From Branchiostoma belcheri (lineage: Eukaryota; Chordata; Leptocardii; Amphioxiformes; Branchiostomatidae), in assembly GCF_001625305.1 (NCBI RefSeq), contig NW_017804131.1, positions 1,427,870 through 1,491,869 on the forward strand: a stretch of 64,000 nucleotides of DNA, read 5' to 3'. Position 1 is the stretch's first letter. Every line of letters starts with the position of its first letter. Under the pieces are notes generated by a model. It worked only from the letters and a program-made list of their open reading frames with translations. It did not search any database and was not told the origin of the DNA. This document shows positions 39,001 through 51,000 of this stretch, piece by piece. The position numbers and the translations under genes are program-made.

Positions 39001-42000
39001 AACCTCTAGCATTTTCCTTTTCTCATATTACACCAAGAAGCTATGGGACTGATGATGATGCATGTTGATATTAAGTAATGCAACTTCATATTTCTTTTTA
39101 TAACAAGAGTATAATTCTGAAATTTGACATGGAAAGAGGTACATTTGATCCATTGTATTCTTAAACATTCAAAATCTGAGGGAACATTAACCCTATGATT
39201 TGATTTATGAGGTTGTGCAAATTAAGGAAACAGCTTTTATACCTGATCCCTGAAGTAGGGGGAGCTGCTGCACTGATCAGTGACTCCCATGCAGAAGCAC
39301 TCCATGCAGCCGTCTGGGTTCCGCGGGTTCAGGAAAAAGTATCCAGGACGGCACTGGTCACAACGCAGCCCGGTCGTCCCATCCTAGGAACAAAAGAATT
39401 TCCAGCTATCAAGCTACTGACTACCTTAAGTTTGTTTTGGGTTAAATTTTTAAAGAATCCTTAAAGTTAACTGTTTAATAACAAAACCAGGACATGCATA
39501 ACAAAAGGATTACAATGTAACTTACCTTGCAGTTACACTGTCCATTGACATCACAGGTAGCTGCGAAGCTGCCAGCATCATTACACTGACAGTTATTCTC
39601 TGTGAACAGAGCATGCTTAGGTCAGTAAAGTCCTTGGAACCATGGAACACTTCCACACCAGGAATGTCGTTATCTTTGACAGTCATTAACTAGACCCTCC
39701 AAACTTTTCTTAGATTTTGGAGGATCAGAAAATTGTCCTTTTCAGTCCAAAATTATCACATCCATTTAACTGTTGTTTTTTATATACTGATAAATGGGTT
39801 CTGGGGACATTCCTGGTATGAAATACAGCAAAGCTGGTACTGTTCTACAGTGCTGGTGATGCCAGAGCAATCTGAGGTGAAGCGAGTGTACAAACTTTGC
39901 AAAGGCAGGACCCCATCAAATAAGATGTGGTTATGTACATGTACAAAATATATAGTTCATAATCCTTACTTCCCACTACAGAGTAATATGTATGAAAGTA
40001 GGTTTTCCATACGTATATTATACATGTTTCCCTTCACCCAGTATGGAGTTCTACACTACAGCCTGAAATGAAAATGGAAACCAAAGAAAAAATTGAAACT
40101 AAAAATCACCATGTGAACATGTGGCAAACAAGATACCCTGTACACGAGGGACATGTGGTCGAAATGGAGGCAATGTCACTTGGGCATACTATTCATAACT
40201 TGGCTCCAACATTTCATACATTTTTGGATGCATGTTGGCAGAAGACAGAAAAGTGAAACCTTAGAACCAAGTGAAAGAATCAGTCATGCCCAGAAAGGAC
40301 AAAAGACAGACACACGTCCATGTCATGAGCACAAATACGTGTGAGGCGGCAGCGACAGACGGCACACAGCAGCTGCATTATGGGAAAGCGTGCTCACCAC
40401 CGTCGTACTTGTTCCAAGGAACCTTGATGACATTTCCCTGCCCGTTACCGCCTGGGATATTTCATACATCAAACAGTACACAGACAAGGGTTATTAACCT
40501 TGTGCAGTCAGGCACTGAATGCACAGGACTACTGCAGGTCCTGACTACAAGGTCAAAGGTTAGTGGCAAGTCAGTCAACAGTACCTTCAAAATCTCTCTA
40601 CACAAAGTCAAAAGGAAGACATGGGGAGGGATATAGGGAGAACTCTAAGTCTAAAGTTCCAATACATGTAAGTATATATGGCACTAAAGTTCACTGTCTA
40701 AACAACACTATCTACAAGTGATAATAGGGAGGTAAGTGATTGCTAGCTGGGATATACATCCTCTAGTCTCTACATGTTATCTGTCAGAGAAGGGTTCACA
40801 GGGGTCATTGCTACAAGGAGGTAAGAGACTTCAATGTCAATAAGGGAAAAATCCCTTGTGTCATGTCATCATCAAAAGGTCTGACAGAAGAGACATAGCA
40901 GGGCAACAAGACACAAAAACAACTGTCCTGGTTTCAGTCTCATTCAGTAAGTCATTTGTTTTTTTCCAGAAAGCAACAAACATGGAGGTCGCAATAAAAA
41001 TCCCTTCCATATGATATTGTACATGTTGTAGTGTTCACGTTATATCTGTCTCCGTCTTGGAAGGGAATCTTTAACATCTACCCTACCACCCCCCCCCGAA
41101 CGCCCACAAACTTGAGCTCTGTAAGGTACCCAACTGACTGTAAACTCATACCTTGCACAGGTCTGCATGAGTCCCCAGGGATGCTGGGGTTGCCTGTGTA
41201 TCCTGAGTCACATCTGTAACAAGGTAACACTTGGTGAGCTGCTAGCTTTCCGAAAAAAAAAAACCTTTTCCCCTTACATTTCCCTGCAACCTTTATAGAA
41301 AACAGTTACTGTAGTATCTTCACCCTTAACATATTGTAAACTCTAGCTCACCTTTCACACCTCCTGCCGGTGTAGCCAGGTGGGCAGGCATCACAGGTGG
41401 GCTGTCTATCAATGTCCAGGAAGCAGGTGGGAGAGAACCTGCAGAAGTTATAACAGAACATCATTAACAACTCTGTACTCATGCTTTTATATACAAGTGC
41501 ATCCCCTTGCAAGAAACCATTTTACCACCATAATTGTATCTCTGATAGTCTTGTTCTCAACATGATCCGCTTTTACTGTACAGAAAACCTTTATAAGAGA
41601 ATGAGAAGCTCACTGATTGGATGGGATGGACAGTGGGCACGGACACTCCAGGCAGTCATCTGCGTTACCCCTGGTGGGGTCACCGTAGAACCCAGGCCGA
41701 CAACGGTCGCAGTTTGGTCCCTCCGTGTTGTGCTGACAATTCTGTAGGAAATCAGGCCACACAAACAGATTATAATTTCTTGTAAAGAATAGTCCTAACA
41801 AATTCTCTCTCATCAAGCAACAGTTACTGTTTACTTTAATTTGCACAATTCAGACTGGCAGAATTTAAAAAAATAATGTCCTCTCTACCTGGCACATTCC
41901 ACTGTCATCACAACCATAGGCATGGTTGTTGCAGTTGCATTCTGCACCAGGGCCTGTTCCAGGGCCTGTTCCACCTGTTCCACTGTCTCCCCCAGGTACA

Positions 42001-45000
42001 CACATGCCCAGGTACAACCCCTCTCCATTCCTGCCATACCCTGGTGCACACTCCTGCAGAAAGAAGGAAGAGGAATTGGTAGATCAATGATGTAACATCA
42101 TTTTCAAAGTAACTCATTTCTTTAACGCCTAAATTCTTTACTTTGCAAATTGTTTCCTCTGCATAGACTAATCTTGTCATATTCATCATCATCATTATCA
42201 TCTTCCCCACTGTAGTCATTTGTCAACAATGCGGGCCTCCACATATTAAATGGACATTGATCTAAATTATTATGACATTTTCTTTATCCTATCCAAAATG
42301 TACACATCAACAACATTGTAGGAGTTTGATTGACAGTTCTATCACAACAGCATATTGATTAAATGTTATGAACCACCCACCTCACAGGACAGTCCAGCAT
42401 ATCCCGGTGGACACACACACTGCTCCACGTGCAGTGCCGGGCCCTGACCAGTCGCTCTGTCCTCCGCTATGTCCAAGGACACGTCAGATATACTGCAGAA
42501 AACAAGGATGTCAGATGAGTCATGTAATTTTGATGTATTTGCTGCATTCTCAACAAATCAAGTTCTTCATGTACTTCTAACCATTATGTGATCTTGTTAG
42601 CACAAAATATATTAAGATAACAGCACATGTGGGTGTTAAGTATCAGTTGCTGTGAAGAACACTCATAAAACCAAACTGTGTTACCTTGATTCCATCATGG
42701 CAGTTGCATAGGTAGCTCGGATCATCAAAGCGTCAACATTTGCCAGAGCCATCAACATGTGTTCCCTGGTGGCAGGCTCTCCATCCAGTCTTCTCCAGTA
42801 TTGCTGTGTTTTCAACAAGATAAGATTAAGTCATGCGTTGATGATGGTTCGACATGAGATACACATCCAGGTAAGGAAATTGTTACTCAGGCAACTGGAT
42901 AAGTTTGAAGATTCAGCCATGTTTCTTTGCAAGAAAGAAAGCTACCATTAAAAAAAATGTTGACCTCCTCATGCATCTTGCCTTTACCTGCCTCAAGACA
43001 GAATAGCCATCACACAAAACCTGTCATTTAACTAGACACCATACTTCATAGCTGTAAATTTGATTTGTATTTAATTCAAAACCACTGAACACCTTCCTAC
43101 CTCCTGGAAGGTGATGATGAAAGGTCTGGGGATGTTGGCCACAGCCTGCTGCTCGTGTCTGAAGGTCAGCAGGATGGAGTTTCCTGACAGCTGCGCGTCA
43201 AAGTCCACCACAGGTGCTGCACCTGGAGCCGGCTGGTAGCTCAGGGTGTACCTGAGGACACCTCCATAGGAGGTCAGCTGTGGGAGGGGGGCAAACAATG
43301 AGAATGACTTCCTGTACATATGTAGGGTTTGTACTGCAGTAAGTTGTACATTTCTCTCATGTGATATAAAATTTGATATTAACCTGAAATCCAGCCTTGT
43401 TAATTATAGGTCCACTGGAGTGAATTTTTGGGAGCGGACATATAGCTACATTTGTGACAAGGCTGGATTTCAGGCTTATACAATCAAGCAAGTCCCAAGT
43501 AACATTGTCATTTATTCAATGTCAACGTTATGGCGTACATGAAGTTGGAATGAAAAGCCAAACCATAGCTTCAACAATGTTTGCAATACAGGCATGAATA
43601 CATGTATGTAACCATTAGGCATGTACAGCATAGGATAATCGTCCCAGCAAAATGAAGGAAATGCAGCACTCTGTATGGTGAAATGATGAAGGAAAGAAGC
43701 AAAGAACTTCCAGCAAAAAGTTCAAGAAATGTGAAAGTTTGCAGGTTTAAGACTTACCATCTACTTCATTCAGGAGTAAAGGTGGGAAAAGTGAAGATGG
43801 GAAAAATGGGAAGACACACAGAAGACATAGAGCATAAGAAAATGACTCATGTTGCCATGGTGATGACCTCTGGTCACCATTACAACCACAGATCAGCTAG
43901 TTTAGCCTGACAATAGGTTTATACAATGATTATCATGCATGACTTGTATGATCAGCAATCAGTCTTTCATGCACTAAGAACAAATCTTAACGCATGAACA
44001 AAACAGATTTAGAAGATAAAGAATAGCAGAATCTTAAGCTCCTCTGAAACTATGTGTTCTACACACATGAAACATTTTTGATACCACTTACAGTTACTTC
44101 TGCAAATGTGAACTCTAGATTCAGTGTACATTGTAATTATATACATGAACAAGAAAAGCAGCTACAGGGGAATTTCACCTTGTTGCCAAGGAAACTTTCA
44201 GGCAGCAGCCAATAGTAGATGTCCTGTGGGAGCTGTGGGAACTGTCGGTACACCAGACTCCGTGTGACGGGGTTCACCGTCAGGCCCTGGTCAACGATCC
44301 TCGTCTGGTCTTTGTTCATCAGCTGGAAATCTTGGGTGGATGCTGTCTCAAATTTGGCTCGGACCTAGGAAAGCGTAGGTTTAAAGTTACACATTGTAAG
44401 GCTGCAATTGTAAAATATGTTCCTATTTTTAAAATCCTTCGATAGAACTCAACAGGTACATGTATGGTAAAAAAAGTTCTAAACCAGGCATTGTCACCAC
44501 ACAAAATCTATAGGTGATTAAACCCTAAAATAGTAAACACAGATGTCAGTAGCCAGATCCTGCAGTACCTGGAAGCGTCCCCAGGAGGTGCTGGTGCACT
44601 GCTGGCTGACACCCATGCAGAAGCAGCTGATGCAGCCGCCAGAGTTGGTATCTGACAGGTGGAAGGTGTTGGGCTTGCACACGTCACACTCAGGTCCCTG
44701 CACATTCTCCTGCAGAAATTAGAAGAAAAATGTACAACATGGGATGAACAGAGCTCCATTCAAAGATTTTACATTCTTAAGTGGCCAATCTAGGTTTATA
44801 AGCCTAAGGAAAATTGTTTCTTTTCTTACACAAGACTAAATCACTAAAGGTATTAAACAAGCACCAACAGTTTCGTAGTAGTACTGCCATGCCTGCAGAT
44901 ACATAGATTACCCACCCTGCACTGGCACTGTCCATCCAGAGGGTCAGGCAAGATGCTCCCTCTGGCATCACAGCGGTCAACAACAGGAGTGATCGGCCCA

Positions 45001-48000
45001 ACCACGTTATCTGTGGAAGGACAGAAAAGGAAAAGGTTTCAGAATGTAGCCAAGCAAACTTACTGGTAAATTATGATGTGCTGACAAAAGAAGTTCTGTT
45101 AATACTACATCTTCGTTAAGTAGTGTTAACCTGGTGTATTACGCTGAATGGCGATTATACCAGCGATACAGCTACAGAAGTTAACTTCTAAACAATAATA
45201 TACAGTAGAAATTTCCAAAACTTGAAAAGCTCCTCACCTCTCTTGCAATAGTCTCCAGGAATGGTGGGGTTTCCTATGTACCCTGGTGAACACCTATAAT
45301 GGAATAATAAACATTTTGTGTAAAAAATAAGCAACACACCTATCAAGAAGAGTAGTAGTGGCCTGGTGTGCTTAGCTGAAATCACAAGCCAAAGCTAAGC
45401 CACATTGTACGACTAGCTACTTGAAAAAACACCATGCTTCACCAAACTTGAGGATGACTGCTTTATCTGTGCAAAAGATGTTTGGCAGCTATATATAATT
45501 TAAAGATTCTGCAGCTGAGTCTGTTGGGCTAGCATTGGCTGTACCAGCTATGAGAGGCACTGCACAGCTAGAACTGCAACTGACAGAAGCTGCAGACCAT
45601 GTAGCAAGACAAGAGCCCAAGAATAATTAAAAAAAACAATGTAACAATAAAGCCGCATCTATGGCTTTTCACCCACCTTTCACACCTCCTGCCTGTATAG
45701 CCAGGTGGGCAGGCATCACAGGTAGGCTGGCCGTCTGAGTCCAGGAAACAGGTGGGCGAGAATCTGTCACAGGAAATTCAAAATTCTTATAATGTTCCAC
45801 ACTCTTTGTTCGTGTTAAAACAAACTATTATTGACATAACATGTTAAAATGCAGTTGTTTTAATACACATCATGAACATCGTACATGTACATCTAAACAC
45901 AGTTGTAACTGCAGTTGGTGGGAATTAGGTAATAGATCAGGGCTGGCGTAACAATTTTCATCCTTATATTCTTGCCTTAACCAGACAGAAGCTTTAGAAC
46001 ATTTCATTCAGTTAAGTGCCATAGGCACAGGAGAAATGAGTTAGCATACACTAAAATTCTGACACAGAAGAGTATACCTGACACAGGCCTCCTCCTTGGC
46101 AGCACAGAAATACAGGAAGTTTGATACAGTAAAGTAAGACTTTTTTTTTAAGTTCATACATCTATCTTGCTTGATATGCTAATTCCCAAATTGTGGTTTT
46201 ATATTTCATAACCTTACATACATGTGTATATCAGAAATTCAAAATGACAGCTAAGAAAGAGGTGACATTAAGCGACTTAAGTTTCTATGGACCACGATTC
46301 ATGTGACTTTAAGAATGGATCTCTTCTATGGTGGTTACTGTATTGGAATACTCACAAAACAAACACAGTAATTGTTACTGAGCACTAGTAGAGAGGACTT
46401 CCTACAAGTAAGTTTCTACACTGATCTATTCTGGATTGCCATCTGATGTCTACGTAAACGTGCCTACAGTATGTAGGTACCTTGTGTAGTATATGATATC
46501 GTTGTCCTCATCAAAAAGGCTTTCATAATCAAACAACAGCCATTCCTGAACCCTAACAACACAACAGGGTTGCCATGTTGTCTTCCAGGGGACAATGGTA
46601 TGAAAGACAAAATGGCAACCCTTTCATCAAACCAAACAAACAAAAAGTACAATCACAAAAAAGTAAGCATCGCTACATCAAAGCTTCCAATAGTATTCAA
46701 TTTTATGGAGAAAAATCTTAAGATTATTTTGGCCAACATAGAGATTAAATGGTCAAATACAAAAATACAGCAAAAGTTTCACACCAAGTTGCCACACCAG
46801 GTCTGAGAATAGAACCAATTATTGAAAACAATTTTGAGTGGAGGCATAAATTTGTATAAACTTTTAATTATTAATTTGTCATGAAATTTTTTTAGCAAAG
46901 AGTGAGCCAAATGTATATCAGGATAAAAAGTGCCAAAGAAAAAGCTATTTTAGTAATACTGCTAAATGAGAAAATAACCTGTATGCTTATATACTATAAA
47001 TATGACTGTATAATAATCATGATATTGAAGGATATTTTGTACCTACAAAACTTGGGTTATCAAAAGAAATGAGCCTGTCATGAGCTTTAAACATTTTTCA
47101 ACTATAGTTTGAAGTTATTGTTACTCACTGGTTGGAGGGAGTGGACAGAGGACATGGGCAGGGCTGACAGGCATTGGGGAAGCCGCTCAGTGGGTCGCCA
47201 TAGTAACCAGCCTTACACTGTTCACAGTTGGGTCCATCTGTGTTGTGCTGACAATTCTGCAGGAATAGAGACATCGTCAGTTCATGATATCATATAATAG
47301 TAAAACATGTCAACATTATGGAATAACTACAAGGATTGCTGAGTATTTTGTGCCTCACATAGAAAATGATCTTTTAGTAAAATCTAATAAAATACTAGGT
47401 CCTTTATCTTGGCAGCAGACAAAGAAGTTAGATTAAATGAAGCATAGTCATGTAAATCCAGCTACAGCAATGTTTCAACCTTTAGTATGCATCAACCAGC
47501 TTGCATACATGTGGACTAGTGTTACAGTACAATTGCTACACCATGGGTGAGTACATTAGCTTATATTGGAAATAAAAAAAACTGTTGCTGATTTGAGGGC
47601 GAAGTACAGCTGTAAACCATACCCTGCACTCCCCTGTAAGCTGGTCACAGTCTGAGGAGTGTCCGTTACAGTTACAGGCACCAGACCCGCCCACAGGCAC
47701 ACAGGAGCCCAGGAAACGCCCGCTGTTCTGCCGGATGTAGCCGGTGTCACAGCGCTGTGGGACACAAGGAAGGAGATATCAGGACAGCTGACAGTGTACC
47801 TTAAGGTCTGTAACATTACATACAAAGTTAACATACCAACAATCATTTCAGCAGAATCACACTTCTGTACTTTTTCTTCCCTTTGGAGGTTTATTGTTCC
47901 AAACATACTTTGTTTCTATGGCTTGACAGGGCAGCAGAAGTATTTATTTCAGAGCTTGATACTACATTTATATTTTAATACAATTCCCAGAGCCATGTCC

Positions 48001-51000
48001 TACAGCCTTCTCACCTCACAGGACAGCCCAGTGTAGCCAGCAGGACAGCTGCACTGTTCCACCATTACAGCACGGGACAGTCCTGTGTTCTCTTCAACAG
48101 CTGTGTCCATCTCAATGCCCTGGATGCTGTAGAGATACAGGTATAATTATACATGTAGGCATTTTGTTTCACATTTTCTTGTCTTTCCTGTAGTTCAACT
48201 TTTAGGATCAAAAGACAAATAAGGATTTAGAGTTCTAGTTCTTTAGGGTATAACATAGGTTGCTATCCAGCCCTAGCATAGTAGAGAAAAGCTACTGTAA
48301 TGCTGGAAGGTGCCCATACCTTGTGGTGACCATGAATGAGTTATACGAAGCCTTGATGAGGATAGCCTCCACATTCTGTAGGATCATCATGAAGTCTTCA
48401 CGGGACAGGCTGGCTGACAGGGCTGATGATGTCCATAGGCTCTACAGATGTGAAGAACATGATTATTTGCATGCCTTTAGAAAATAATTAAGTTAAACAT
48501 TCTCCCTGCTACTATACAAATTATAACTATGGCAAGCATTGTTCTAAACTAAGCAGCAAGATGGTAATTTTTATCTGTAACGTGGACTTTATAATTAGTT
48601 GGCTTAGTTTCTTCTTGTATACTAAAATTCCTGCTTACCTCTCTGAGTTCAACCTCAATAGTTTCTTCCCGCTCGTTGACTGGTTCGTTATAGTGTCTGT
48701 AGGTAAGGATGGCTCCTCCTCCCTGTTTATTAAAATCAACAACAACTTTCATTCAGGTTCCAAATAATTATTGGCTTCTTATGTGACATTTTTACATACA
48801 TTATGTACAGGTAAAATAGAAATTTCTATACTTACTGCAGGTTATCTTTGAGAAATGAGGTATAAATAATTTTTTAGTATAAAAGGCCATACTCCTTTCC
48901 ATGCAGCAATATTGTTCATGAACATTCTGTACATGTGTAGTATTAACTTTTGAAAACAGGTGCTGAGAGTATACATGTACAAATAACTTGCAGGTTTGAT
49001 TACTTCTTGCTAAGATGCATGACCACAAAGATGAAAGAGAGAGGAGGTAACGATCTGATTTACTCACAATAAGGATGATGTCTTCTGCATCAATAAACCT
49101 GGCAAAGTCTCCAGTGCCGACTGAGTAGTACACAGTGTACCTCAGCTTTCCTCCATAGCTGGCAATCTGGATGTGCAAGAATAAAGAATGTTTACTACAA
49201 TAGACCTTAAAACATTCAAGAGCATCCAAATTACATGTATTATGTAACAATTCAAAGGATCAGTATCAAAATGTTGAAAGTAATGGCTTTTCTTTTTATC
49301 ACAATTCTACATCATTAAATCTGTGCATTATCTTCATACAAATTAACCACATCATCATGATTTTTTTTGCTATTTACTACTTACCGGTACTTTTGTTTGC
49401 AAATGTACTACTGTAGCACAATTTAGGCCAGAAGCTCTAGGCACTAGTCTTCTATTTTGCCAATGTATGTTTCTTTTGTATGTTTTAAATGTTTTCCACT
49501 ATCATTGATAGAAATGGTGCAAATGGTGTTTTTCCAAACGAATGAAATTCTTTATAGCTCATAACGACTTACAATATTTCCTAGGAAGTTGGTAGGTAGG
49601 CTCCAGTAGTACACCCCAGATGGGACAGACGACATGTCCTCCACCATGAACTGGTTACGGGCAGGCACGGCTCGGATGTACGCCCGATCCACCGACTGGC
49701 TCCTGTCTCTGGTCACCATCGTCAGGCCACTGTTCTCTGGGACGGTCAACTAGTGGGTACAACAAAATAATTTCTCAATGGACCATACCCGAGTGCAATA
49801 CAACACAGGAGGAAACATTCTGAAAATCCTACATAGAAATTTCAATGTAGCCTCATCCTTATAAATAGTTTCATCAGGTTGGTAAGTCACTGAATAAAGA
49901 GACTCCTTTTACGCAACCTAGTGTTTTATTCAGCCGACATTTTGGTTACCATTCTATGTAACTGTGTAGATATGTTACATTAAGGAACATGTCCTGAGGA
50001 ATGTGACCGATGGTCACCAAAATGTCCGCTGTTTGAAACGCATGGTTCTGTAAAAAGAGACTCTTTATTCAATGTAGCCTCATCTACAATGTACATGTAT
50101 GACACCTAAAAAACAGTACTGAAATGAGGGATGTACCTGGAACCTGTAGAAGTCACTGCTGCGGCAGTTCTGGGACACACCGAAGCAGAAACACTGCAGG
50201 CACTCAGACGTCGTGACGGCAGCTGCATTAAACGTGCCCGGTGAATTACAGGCACCCTCTGGTTCTGTAAAGATAAGTTTACACATTAAAAACATTTTTC
50301 TGACCTATGCTTAGCTCAATGTGAGTGTAAACACATGCATTTCAAGTGGGACAAAAATGTCATGTACAATAAGAGTCTTCATTAAAAAAAAGCAAAGAAT
50401 CTACACTGTACTTGGTCAACTATGCAACTACATGTGTAGATGAAATTACACTGAAATTTAAAGGTTTACCTCTGATAGCCAACACTGCGTCTGGTACAGC
50501 AAAGATACTGCCCTTGTTGTTAATAGCCTCACAGGTGTACGCTCCTTGGTCAGACTTCCTTACATCTCGGATGGTGAGCGTTCCCCTCCCCCCTGAGTAC
50601 TCCTGCGTGACCCTGGGAGGCTGACCCACGTGGCCCCAGTTCAGTCTCCAGGAGATGATGGGGGTGGGGTTTCCCACGGCCTCACATGTCAGGACCACCG
50701 TGGACCCCTCCTCTGCCTGCACCAGGTCAGCTGGGGGGGTCTGCACACTGGGGGAAGCTGGGGGGAAACCACCAGGGCTCAATAACACTGTCAAAAATCA
50801 TCTTAGAGCCTGAAAAAATATCTGGCTCAGATGATAGTATAGGGGTACAGGAGTGTTGCAAATCATCATCATCGGTTGGCTGCAGAGCAGTTGATCACAC
50901 ATACATCAGAGAGATGCACAACAAATTATCAAACTCGTAGATTAGATACTAATTACTCTACTTAGCACTTCAATGAGCTCTCTTTGCTTCATTTCTTCAT

